Shown: positions 47,176-57,595, numbered from the stretch's first letter. The stretch is DNA of 64,000 nucleotides from Augochlora pura (GCF_028453695.1 NC_135780.1:5208001-5272000), one strand, 5' to 3'. The notes: generated by a model from the sequence alone, not told the origin. A program made the numbers and translations.

Positions 47176-47530
47176 AAGATTGAAAAACTAATTGAATCAA
47201 AACTAGGATGACGTAATTATATAAAAGAGATGATAGGGAATTTTATAATTGTAAAATAGAAGATATAGAAATTTATAATTGTAAAAGAGCAGATATCGAA
47301 TTTTATAATTGTAAAAGAGAAGATATAGAATTTTATAATTATAAGAGAGGAAATATAGAATTTTATAATTATAAAATAAAAGATATAGAATTTTATAATT
47401 ATAAAATAGAAGATATAGAATTTTATAATTATATATAAAAGAAGATATAGAATTTTATAATTATATAAAAAAGAAGATATAGAATTTTATCATTATCTAA
47501 AAGAGAAGATATAAATTTTACAATTACCTT
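47176..47530 (+). repeat. Minisatellite element, copy 2
   Basis: It has the same leader as 45244 (GATTGAAAAACTAATTGAAT, CTAGGATGACGTAATTATAT), then about ten units of 30-34 bp of the same AGATATAGAATTTTATAATT type, and the same exit ACAATTACCTT. Copy number and unit length differ from copy 1, so the array has changed since duplication. The two copies are 1.9 kb apart in the same orientation. Confidence 0.9.
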
Positions 47531-48734
47531 TCTACTGTGAATCCAGTATATTGACGCATTCTCGATAGAGAAAATAAAACAAAGTCACAGCTAAAAGGAG
47601 ACTGGACCCGAAATCAAAAAATAAGAAGAACGCTTCCGAAAATACGTGGCCGAAAGTTGATAATAAAGGAGACGTTATCGTCAATACTTTAAGACCTTTA
47701 AAGAGAGCCGCGAATAGAAGGTCGAGTTTCTACGGCAGTATTGTAGGACACTGACGTCAAACAGTTTCCAGAGACACGCTTGAAAACATCAATAAACTCG
47801 ACCTCCGATCGTTCTACAGCTTCTGGACAAATCGAAATGATTTCGTCAATCGTTCGACGAGGCGCGATCGAACGCGAAGAAAAAAGCCTCGGCAAGGTAG
47901 ACAAATGGGATGGTAAAACTAGGGTAAAACTAAACGAAAGTATTTTTGACAGTTTTTGAATTTTATTATGACGAATATTTTGACGCTTAACCTACGGAAT
48001 AAATTTTCAGAAATTGAATCAATTGAATTGAAATAATTTGAATTTTCTTCGATTCTTAGTCATAGTTTGCTAGTTTGAAAATTTCGTTGAAATATCAAAA
48101 ATATTAAGAAGCAATGTCAATATTTAATTAACGTTGTTCCGAGTTACAATGAAACGAATTAAAGACAGGGAAAATGTTAGTTCTTCACAATAGTCGACCA
48201 AAAGCGCGATCAATTGTAATTTTGATAAAAATCGGTTTACTCATCTACGAAATGAATTTTAAAAAATGACTTTTTCGCGCTAATATAGTAATTTAAATGG
48301 TGAAACTAAATTTTTCGATTTACCTAAATCGAATATTTTAATTTCCCAAGCTTGGTATCGGCGGTGAAAAATTGTCAAGTCCGTTTCAGCGTCTGAAAGA
48401 ATTCAAGCCGTTCGAATTTGGAAAAAAGTAACTTCGTTCGAGAAAAAGAATCGCGACGGCGATTCCAGCGTCGTTCGCGAGTCAGGCGACAATTCTCGCG
48501 CGGAAAGGGGTGAATGGAATTTCTCGGTTCTCTATTCTTTTTTCTTGGACGCGGGCACGCGGGGCTTATCGGCGAGGAAAATCGGAACAACCCCGAGGTA
48601 GGCGCGGCGCGAACGTAACCGTGTAACACACTCGAGGTGGTCGGTTGGTACCGCGCGCGATTACTTACTCTCCATCGGCGAATTAACGACGAATCACCGA
48701 TGGGAAAACCGGTTGCCCGGCCGAACGGCACGCA
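47531..48734. other. Noncoding stretch, no gene recognised
   Basis: AT-rich with a CpG-rich part at 48400-48734. The antisense frame 47698-47904 (68 codons) is unlike any family I know and has no supporting context. Confidence 0.5.
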
Positions 48735-48850
48735 GGCCTAACGACTTCTCTCCTCGGCTTCAACGGGCATTCCAACGGCACGAGTTCGCCCCGCGACGCG
48801 AATTAATGGAAACACGCCGCGGTATGCCGTGCCCGCTGATAAAGCGGAAC
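48735..48850 (+). repeat. Unassigned GC-rich element, copy 1 of 3
   Basis: Ordered blocks: CCTAACGAC (48737), GGGCATTCC (48765), GGCACGAGTTCGCC (48777), CGCGACGC, GAATTAATGGAAACACGC (about 48800-48817) and GCTGATAAAGCGGAAC. The same blocks in the same order and orientation occur at 52601-52727 and 54338-54450. There is no TTAA boundary, terminal inverted repeat, poly(A) or long open frame. It could be a SINE-like repeat or a multiplied regulatory module; AATTAATGG and TGATAA resemble homeodomain/POU and GATA sites. Confidence 0.8.
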
Positions 48851-51239
48851 GCGCGCGCGTCCTTTCCTTACGTATATCTCTTTATCCTTACCACCGATGC
48901 GATGCGCTCTCGCCGCGGAACGCCTCGGTCCCGCGAACGCGCGACGCACTTTTCTCCGCGACCATTCCGCGGATCCCGCTCGATATTTAACGCAGCGAGC
49001 GACTGACACCGTCCGCAACTGGTTGCTAAAGTACTGCCTCGACAATTCCAATTTTTCCGTTTTCAATTTCGCACTTTCACGCGTCGTTGCAATTTTAATT
49101 TTCGTCGTTTTACAATTTTAAAATTCCATGTATTCTGGACGAATTCGCGAAATTAGCAACTAAGCAAGCTTTGTGTGCTCAGGTAAACTGAAACAGTCAA
49201 TTGTGTATAGTTTCTCAATTATCGATCATTATATTTGTCACAGAGAAATTTTATTTATTTTTTTAGTAATTTAATTTCAATATAGCTGTGCCTTCGATGC
49301 ATCAAACAATTTTTCCTTCTGTAACTGTATATTAAATATTATCTTTGGGTGCACGAAGTTTTGTTATATTATCTGGTAATTAATTTATATAGCTGTAAAA
49401 TTTAAAAGTTTTTTTAGTTTTAATATTTTTGATTTTAATATTTAATATTTTTAGGTTTTATTTTCTATTACACGTATCATTTTCCGATTTCAATATCCAC
49501 TTCTCTTTTCACAATATTTTTACAATTCTTTTCATCTAAACAACGCTCGCAGTCTAATTATTAAAAAAAATTAAATATACAGAATTATTAAGACTATAAA
49601 TAAAAATTATAAAATACATATCTCATCCTCTTAATAATGTCTCAATAATGTCAATACACAGTGCCAATAATACCCAGTTCTCCTAAAATACATTTCCATG
49701 AAACTAGCCAATAATAATTAACCCGTAAATTCTCATGCAAAATGAAAAGCATCCAACCGACTAATAATGAAGAAAAATGAATTTCTACTCGCAATAACTT
49801 GAACGAATCGCAAAGAAGCTGCATCATCGAATCAATATTTCCAACGTGTTTGCAGTTCGGTATCTTATCCCGGTAATTGTTATCATAAACGTAACAAGTA
49901 AAACAAGCACGATTAATAAAAAAGAGAGAAAAGAGCTACCCTGTTTACAAGCTCGTGTTCGAATACCAGCTGTACGATCCGGAGCTAAACGGACAGAATA
50001 AATGAATCAACGGCATTGTAAAGAAGATTATTTATCGGGCCGCGAACAGCCTCGATACCGTTTAATTATTCCGTGGAATATTGGCGTGTCCGGATAACAT
50101 CTGGGACGAGGCGTTTCTGTACGCGGGCGCGTCTCCCTCCCTCTTTCTCTTTACGCGGGCATGACGGGCAGCGGCGAAGGCGACTTAAATGAAGCGATTC
50201 CCATATTCACGCATGAGCGCGATCGTAGAAGCTCGGCGAACGCGAACACGGTCGCCGTATGGAAAAGAAATATCAAAGGAAAGATGCCAGCGGGAGCGTA
50301 CGCATCTGTTTGCCTTTGCGGCGAAATTTCTTCCGCGTCTAACGGCCGTACGCCAGTGACGATAAATGATTTCGTTCGCGGGGAAAATGAATATTTCCGT
50401 TCGCCGCGTATTCAATTGAACAAGCTCGCCGCGTCCCGTTCCCCCATTATTCTACCGGATTAACCGTAATTATCCTCGTGCGTTTCAGCCCGGCCACCGA
50501 TTAGGACTTATAGCATGGAACTCGTATGCGTGTCCATAATTACAAAAATTGATCCAAGTCAAAATTTAAACGGAATGAGTTCATCGGTTATTTTAAGCGG
50601 AATTTGTTCAATGTAATTTTTACGATATCGTCGAAAATGAAGCATTATATGGTGGTTGTAATTTCAACGTTATATGGAATTCATTTAGTGTTAATTATGA
50701 AAGTGGCCTACGTAAAAAATTTAAAGAAATTATATGAACGTAACTTGAAAACGGCGCTCGAAAATGGTCTAAGTCACTGCAAACTTTAAATACAGTTTCC
50801 TATGAAATTCATAGAAAATTTCATATTTATAATAAATTTCCATTAATCAAGACTAATAAAATTCTAAATAAAAAGATCGCATATAAATATATTTTAATTT
50901 ATGCAGATGCAATTTCATTAAATATCTCGAAACGAGATATATATGAGTTAGGTTATGTTATATACCGCGAACGCTCGCGCCTCGCGCTTCTGCGAATACC
51001 GAATCCATCATAACGCGTTACCAGATACTGATGGATCTCTGATATTAGCAATCAATCAGTCCCGGAGAAATTAATATTTTATGGACGTGGTATTTAATAT
51101 ACTGACGGTATTTAATATTTACGGCGATGAATTCTTAACGGAGTCTACGAACGAATGGAAACAGATGTCTTCGCTATGAATCACTTCGGTTTCCTTCGGA
51201 GACGAGCTGAAAACGACTCGAAAACGATTTCGTTTGCAG
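48851..51239. other. Noncoding stretch, no gene recognised
   Basis: CpG-rich just after the element, AT-rich from 49030 to 49950, CpG-rich at 50100-50470, then AT-rich. The plus-strand frame 50161-50463 (100 codons) is moderately diverse in composition but has no recognisable domain. Confidence 0.5.
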
Positions 51240-51505
51240 ATGGCCGCGAAAATATTTTAAAATATCGTATAAAATATTTTAAAAATATTGTAAAAATATT
51301 TCAATATTGTAGAAATATTTTAAAAATATATTAATATTGTATAAAATATTTAAAAAATATTTCAATATTGTATAAAATACTTTAAAAATATATCAATATT
51401 GTATAAAATGTTTTAAAATATTGGAGAAATATTTTAAAATATTGTAAAAATATTTCAATATTGTATAAAATATTTTAAAAATATATCAATATTGTGTATC
51501 AATAT
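51240..51505 (+). repeat. AT-rich tandem repeat of AAATATT units
   Basis: Alternating TATAAAATATTTTAAAAATA and TTTCAATATTGTA units with an irregular period of about 33-60 bp fill 265 bp. Many sub-units are self-complementary (AAATATTTTAAAATATT). Confidence 0.85.
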
Positions 51506-52600
51506 TGTAGCGTGCAGATCCAGTTATCAACTTGATAACGTACGAACGTGTTCTAGATTTTACAGTATAATAATTAATATACAATTAACGAAATTGTGCA
51601 ACTATGATCAACGATATCGAACTAATTTTCCTCTGATAAGCGCGCGTGCGATCGTTTCCACTACTGTTTCATAAAATATACGCCGGAATAAAATTTTACA
51701 ACATTGTGAACACGATTATTAAATCGTGCGGATCGATAACCGTAAATCCGTGGGAATTTATTGTTCACGAAAAATCGTTGAAAATAACTGGCTGCGACCG
51801 CTGCCTAGGCTCCCGTGTTCTTGTTTCCTTTTAATCTTCTGGACCTATTAACGCGGCGAATAAAATTTTATTATTCGAATTCAGTTTCTCCGCGTGTCCG
51901 CCTTTAAGAATACAGGTTCGCATGGGCGCGCAGTTCAACAATCGCGTATAAATTAACCCCTCGCCGTACTTTAACCACTCGGCTGCGTCAATATATTTTG
52001 AAGATAAATTTTATCATACATTTTATCAATCGCACTGGGTGCAGTTTGTTTGTTAGTTCTTCTATAATTGTTCTAAACCGTGCGAAATTAATGAATATAT
52101 TCCATAAGCATTTTGACCAAAATCGTAGAAGTATTTTTATTATAAGACGTAACATTGACATTTTCTTGTGACGTGTATACTCGTCATTATGATTTTTGAC
52201 AATGATTATTGTTTCTAACGATATCCTTGTTATTTCGTCTTTTTAAGTCGAAATAAAATTCTGTCTTTTCGCTACTAATATTTAAGCGCTGATGCAATTG
52301 AAAGCATACTATTGATTTTATCATTAATTTCATTTCTCCGCTAACAAATTATTCCAATCGAAAATTATTTAATCATTACAACTGCAAAGATAAAAAAGTA
52401 CTGCAAACGGGCACCGAGATAATAAGTTTCCTGTCGATTACGCTGGTTACGTTGCGCGCGCGTCCGCCAGCCGAAAATCCGTAACGGCGCGTAATTCATC
52501 GGCCGTGCAACTTATTCAATATCGATTCCCGCCGCCGCATTCCCGGGCTTCGTACATCAGCAACAATGTAACGAAATTAGCTCGGGTTCGTTTCGCCTTC
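51506..52600. other. Noncoding stretch, with a possible TTAA element terminus
   Basis: TTAACCCCTCGCCGTACTTT at 51953 resembles the start of the element at 31480 (TTAACTCCTTGCCGTACCAT), but the similarity stops there. The rest is AT-rich with a CpG-rich patch from 52430. No gene recognised. Confidence 0.45.
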
Positions 52601-52727
52601 CACGGCCTAACGACTCGCGCGCGGACGGGCATTCCGATGGCACGAGTTTGCCTTGCAACGCAAATTAATGGAAACAAGCCACGGCGCGCGCGCGCAACGC
52701 GCTCTCGCGCACTGATAAACCGGAACG
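52601..52727 (+). repeat. Unassigned GC-rich element, copy 2 of 3
   Basis: GGCCTAACGAC (52605), GGGCATTCCGATGGCACGAG (from 52628), TTTGCC, GCAACGCAAATTAATGGAAA (52655) then CAAGCC, an expanded alternating CG run and CACTGATAAACCGGAAC. It is closest to copy 1; the extra length lies in the CG run between the core and the CTGATAAA block. Confidence 0.8.
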
Positions 52728-53329
52728 TCCATTTCACGGGCATCCTCGGTCTCCTCACGAACGACTCTCCGCGGCTATGTTCGAATTAAACGATTTCGTG
52801 TTCACGCGTGGCGCGTGAAATAAAAAAAAAAAACCCGCGCGCCAAAGTACCACGCGTTACGCGTCCCGCCTTTTTTCCTCGCCTCGTTTCCTTTTTCCTC
52901 GCGTCTCCCTCCCCCCCTCCCTCTCGGGACTTTTTTCCCTCGCCCCGACGTTCCCTTCCGTCAAACCGAGTCATAACTTGCATGATCATTGGCAGTCGTC
53001 GTAGTGCCCTCGGTTTTTCGTTCTTTCGTTCCCCTATGAAAACGGTGCGCGCGCACCACTCGCGGCGACCGACCGGTGATTGAAGAACCTGACGACGACG
53101 ACGACGACGAAAAAAGACGCGCGTCGAAACCGCTTCGAACTTCCTTTTATCGGGAACAAATTGGTCAAAGGGAACACCATTCGTCCAGGCAGATTAACAT
53201 TTCTCATTCGTCTGGCTTGATTACCACTTCGCTGCGGGCTCCGGGTCCCGATTGACCCGAATCCACGCGTCACGGAACCGAACAGAGAAATTCGAAGAGG
53301 GGAAATCCTTTTTCCGTGACATCTTTGGC
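52728..53329. other. CpG-rich noncoding stretch, no gene recognised
   Basis: It includes an A-run at 52820-52832, pyrimidine-rich DNA at 52860-52950 and a (GAC)n run at 53090-53110. The opposed open frames have no recognisable domain. Confidence 0.5.
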
Positions 53330-53807
53330 ATTTTATTTTACATTCTTTTCATAACTAATTATCTATGAAATAGATCCTTAATTATAAATTAAATCTAAAG
53401 TTTGCCCCCTTGATTCTTTATATTAAACCTGTAAATCAAAAAAATTTTATTAAATTGATTACTTAATAAACTTAATATATGAATTAAATTCATTTCTAAA
53501 AAAAATTGGATATCAATAAAACCGAATTATTTTTTACATCCAACTCTATATTTATAATTAAAAGATTATATAAAATTAGCTCTTTTATCTTCGAAACAAA
53601 TAATATCTTCATTTATATTTAAATTAACCCTGATAGAAAGGTAAAAAATTAATATTACTTATATATAATTTACATTAATCTTTTTCAATACTTAAATTCA
53701 ATTTATTCTCAACTAAATGCTAAGACTTTAAAATTATTTAATAATTTTTCATATAATTAAAATTTCATCAATAATATATATATTCTAATTATATGAAAAA
53801 TTATTGA
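53330..53807 (-). pseudogene. Nuclear copy of mitochondrial 16S rRNA (5' half fragment)
   Basis: On the minus strand, TTTACCTTTCTATCAGGGTT (around 53645) followed by AATTTAAATATAAATGAAGA, GATAAAAGAGCTAATTTTAT, AATCTTTTAATTATAAATAT and GGGGGCAAACTTTAGA follows the order of the upstream half of insect mitochondrial 16S rRNA. Base composition drops sharply to AT-rich at both edges relative to the CpG-rich flanks. It represents a different part of 16S from the copy at 25590-25821 and lies in the opposite orientation. A near-perfect 22-bp hairpin (53738-53759 with 53786-53807) marks its 5' edge. Confidence 0.72.
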
Positions 53808-54214
53808 ATATTTTAATCAAAATATCAAATGGCCTGAACGACAAGTCAGGCAAAAATAGTTTGGCACAGAACGTGCTCACTGCTTTTCTAATTCGTACGA
53901 AAAGTATTCGCAATCGAATGAATTAGTCGTAGAAATAATAGCGCGTCCGATGCGCCAGCTTATGGCGATGATAGATCAGCATAGAGGGAGTAACATATCC
54001 GCCGATGAAATTGATAGTCGCGGAGACGTAACAGAGAAATCTCGCGATTGGATCGCCGTTGATCAAGGAGAAAGCCTAGGAGCGTTTTATTTATCGGGAA
54101 CCGCGCGCGCGCTCGCGTATTCTGTTGTTGTCCCGGCGAGACATTATCCACGCTTGACGATCTCGCCGGTTCGCGGTGATCACCGCTGAAAACCGTTACT
54201 ACAAGGAAAAACAG
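53808..54214. other. Noncoding stretch, no gene recognised
   Basis: Moderate-GC DNA between the 16S-derived block and the poly(C) run. The opposed frames 53950-54189 and 53960-54151 lack recognisable domains. Confidence 0.5.
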
Positions 54215-54239
54215 CCCCCCCCCCCCCCCCCCCCCCCCC
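54215..54239. repeat. Poly(C) run of 25
   Basis: Uninterrupted C25, the longest homopolymer in the window; its length is probably not exact. Confidence 0.95.
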
Positions 54240-54337
54240 TCTCAGCGGGCCGTGATTTTTCTCCGGGGCCCCGCGCGCCGGAACACCGTTCTTCCAATAC
54301 GGTCGCCCCGGTCGCCAAGTACGTTGCCACGCGGACA

Positions 54338-54450
54338 GGCTAACGACATCGTCGCTTGTCTTTAATGGACATTCCACGCGGCGATTCTACCCCGCGATTT
54401 GAATTAATGGAAACACGCTGGCATCCCATTTGCACTGATAAAGCAATAGA
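54338..54450 (+). repeat. Unassigned GC-rich element, copy 3 of 3
   Basis: GGCTAACGAC (54338), GGACATTCC (54367), GCGATTCTACCCCGCGATTT, GAATTAATGGAAACACGC (54401-54418) and TGCACTGATAAAGC. The 18-bp core is identical to copy 1; the GGCACGAGTTTGCC block is eroded. It sits 100 bp after the C25 run. Confidence 0.8.
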
Positions 54451-54490
54451 CCTCACCGGGGAATCGTCCCTTTCCACGCGTCCCGTAGCC

Positions 54491-54491
54491 C

Positions 54492-54540
<49 letters not shown>

Positions 54541-54541
54541 A
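54491..54541. repeat. (CT)n microsatellite
   Basis: About 24 CT units with one TTT interruption, followed by GGGGGGGCCCGGG. Confidence 0.95.
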
Positions 54542-55357
54542 TCGGGGGGGCCCGGGACGATTCCGGGGCCGTTTACACGGTACCGAGATGCTGTTGGATT
54601 AAGCGATTATGCGTCCCCCTCCCCGCTTATTCGTGGCACGGCCGAAAGCATCGATCACGCGAAACCGTTTCAACACGCTTTCCAAAACGGGACATACCGT
54701 AATCGAAGTTTAAGCCTTCTCTGCCACTTGCCGTGGCTTGTTTTACAGCCGATTCCTGTATGCCCGTGCGCGCGCGCGCGCGCGCGAGCGCGAGAGCTGG
54801 AGATAGCGGCTACTCGGCAACCTCGCGTGAAAATCCATTAATTTGTTGGGATTCTGAGTTGAGCCACTAATGGAACCACAGTACTGGAATTATTAATCGC
54901 GGCGGTTTCGATGTTATACCGAACGCACGGTTTTCATGGCAATCGATTAACCATTGCTTGTATAGCCGGTATCGGTTTCTACATTTTTCTTCTTTTTTCG
55001 ATCATTGTTAGGAATTATTGACGAAACATCGTTGACTTTTATGGCGACGAGAACTTAATCGAGCTGTTAATTCCTTTGAGGAAAACGATAATTATTATTA
55101 CGCGCCCATATTTTACACGTGACGAGCACTACTTCATTACCTAACCTACAAATTTAACAAAATTCGTTGTAAAAATGTCGATTCGATATTCTTTATAAAT
55201 TTGGTTATTTCTGAGTTTTAAGTAAATTTCAGAAAAACTCATTTCTCTTCAGAAGTGAATTTTAACCCTTGGCAGTCTGAATTGAATCTTAGCAGACGAA
55301 TTTTGAATAGCCTGATAAATAACAAATTCGAAAAGGGAGAAGAAATGAAATTGTCGT
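54542..55357. other. Noncoding stretch, no gene recognised
   Basis: CpG-rich to 54830 with alternating CG at 54766-54787 (Z-DNA-prone), AT-rich after. The plus frame 54356-54841 reads through the CT repeat as Leu-Ser and is not a gene. Confidence 0.5.
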
Positions 55358-55629
55358 TTAACGCGTTGAGCGCCGCGTCACCGAAATATGGGTGACACTA
55401 ATTTTTCACCAATCTTGAAAATTCATTTTTCTTGTAATATATTTGAATAAATTGAATTTGACTAGAATGTTTTTGACTAGAATGTTTTAAAGAGTTCTAA
55501 TACCCTTATGATAAATATTAACTTTCTAACCTCACTTCAACCACTGAAATACTCACACAGTTAAAACAATTTAATTAATTAAACTGTGCGAGTATTTTAG
55601 TGGTCGATTGTCAACAGTCATTGTGTTAA
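55358..55629 (+). mobile_element. Family B TTAA-type element, full-length copy (272 bp)
   Basis: TTAA lies at 55358-55361 and 55626-55629. The ends are TTAACGCGTTGA on the left and, on the reverse complement of the right, TTAACACAATGA (9 of 12). GTCACCGAAATATGGGTGAC at 55377-55396 has perfect 6-bp arms and starts 15 bp inside the left TTAA. Near the right end a 22-bp stem (55541-55562 with 55582-55603, 20 of 22 paired) encloses a TTAATTAATTAA loop. Related copies lie at 2367, 34504 (minus) and 42045. No coding capacity. Confidence 0.8.
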
Positions 55630-56893
55630 GGTGACCCGATCCGAAAGCTTCTCGCTCCTAAACAAATCCGTCGATTCGAGAGCCGCGCGGCATCTGCTCG
55701 ATCCACAAGGACGTGAACGCGGCTCGTCGCCTTCCGACCAGCTAATCCAAAGCCGCGGTCGAAACGCGGGGAACGCGTCAGCGTTGAATTAGTTTCGACA
55801 GCGATTAATGGCGGCTGGATAAGGTAATGAGCCCGTGCGTCCAAAGGATGGAAGCGAACCGAGAACGAGGTAATCCTGCGACCGGTATTGTTTCACCAAC
55901 GGAAGTCACTCTTTTATTACGAGACACTTCCTGCTCCATACGGGAGCGCATGGACGACATGCCTGTTTACACCGTGTACATGACACGTGAACACAGGTAA
56001 CACACGTCTCTCTCTCTCTTACTCTTTCTTTCTTTTCGCTGCCACCAGCCGTCCACTCTTTCTCCGTCTTTCGTTCGTCTTCCTCTATTTTCTCTCTCAC
56101 TCTCTTTCTCTCTATCTCTTTCTGTAGCCCTCTCCTTTTTTTCGTCGAACAGGTATACACCGGCAAGCCCGGCGCAGAAATGCATACGCACGCGATCCGC
56201 TGCCACGGCCTAAGGTCTCTGTCACGCGTAATTAGGGGACCGAAGCCAGTCTCTATGATGAATTAAAAAGAGAAGCAACGAAAGGGGGCGAAACGAAACC
56301 GCGAGCAAAAAAATAGTCGCGGCGCCGTTGGTAGCGTTCCCGCGGAGAACGCTCGTCCCGAGTTCGAGGGGAGCCGCGGGTTCGAGTGCCGACCCGCCGA
56401 CCGATAAAAACTAATTAAATCGGAATTGCGAAGGATCGTGCAATTTACCGTAACGCTTGCGCGCGGGTTATTCAAATTGCCGCGGCGCGGACTGCGACGG
56501 CGCGCTGGTATGCGAGCGACCTTGCGATCGAGCCGAGTTATTCGGCATTAGGAGGAAGCTGATGAGAAGAGCGTAATTGTTTCGCGAACGTGATATCGAC
56601 GCGCTGGATATTTATATGACGTTTCAATCAGCCGAAGGGAAGCCGTTCCGATCCGTAATTGGATGAGCAGAGGAAGGAGTCGTCGTGAAAGTCGGCTGGA
56701 AGAAAAAAGAAAGCCGAAAGCATGAATTAGATTTTCATCCATTACCGGGCGATGCTAACTATACCGCGAGCAATAAATTATCGTCTCGTATCGGAAGTTA
56801 GTTTGCTGATACCTCGTCTGCCTAGCAGGTTTTTACCCGTTTACGTTATGGAGTCGTGTCAGCTGCACCGCGGACAGAAATGTTAGGTTACAA
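55630..56893. other. CpG-rich noncoding stretch, no gene recognised
   Basis: It contains pyrimidine-rich DNA at 56004-56135 and CpG-rich DNA at 56270-56530. GGGTTCGAGTGCC near 56379 is a tRNA B-box look-alike without a foldable cloverleaf around it. The open frames have no recognisable domain. Confidence 0.5.
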
Positions 56894-57070
56894 GAAAGGA
56901 TTTATATATATCTACAAAAAAGGATTTACATATATTTATTAAAGAAAGGATTTACATATATATATATATATTAAAAAAAGGATTTACAAACATTTATTAA
57001 AAAAAGGATTTACATACATTTATAAGAAAGGATTTACATATATTTATAAAAAAGGATTTACGTATACGTA
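56894..57070 (+). repeat. Tandem repeat of about 25-30 bp
   Basis: Seven units of AAAGGATTTACATATATTTA plus TAAAA-type spacers; unit length varies through a TATA expansion in the third unit. Confidence 0.9.
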
Positions 57071-57595
57071 CAAAGAAGAATTGCATATTTATAAAAATAT
57101 AATTTATGCAACGCAGTCGAATCGTTGTCAATTAATACGCATCTCTCAAGCGTGTCCGGAATGTACATTTTGGAATAGTCCGCGTTATCTGGAACGTTAT
57201 CGTTCGTCCGCGGATACTTTCGAATGCTTGCGCACAGGAAAACCGATACAGCTATATTATGCTTTATCACGGTTTAATGCTATTCAATGGTTAAATGTGG
57301 GAAAATTAAGATAACGCGAACGTTTAGATAATAGAAACACGTTTAGCGAGTTCAGACATCGGTGGTTCCTGTAATCAAGGTTCTACTGTATATTCATTTA
57401 CGGGCTGGTATTTATTTCTCCTCTTTGCGCATACTCGCGGGCGCGCGAAAGATGACGTCGATAATGATAATTTATTTGCACGCGTACACGACACTGCGAA
57501 ACACAGACGATGACAGGGAAGCAGCCAGGTGACTATAATTATAAATGAGAGAATGTTGAGAAAACAAGAATAATGTTAACAACGATATAATCGAT
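57071..57595. other. Noncoding stretch, no gene recognised
   Basis: A moderate-GC segment carries a plus-strand frame at 57081-57314 (77 codons, with one CPEC) that I cannot place in a family. Its upstream part lies at the edge of the tandem repeat. Confidence 0.45.

Noticed and set aside
50161..50463. 100-codon frame with fairly balanced composition
   Set aside because: No recognisable family, an antisense frame of 76 codons covers much of it, and there is no supporting context.
56330..56400. GGGTTCGAGTGCC as a tRNA B box
   Set aside because: No acceptor or anticodon stem can be paired around it and there is no proper A box; similar GGTTCGA strings at 3976, 2009 and 12191 fail the same way.
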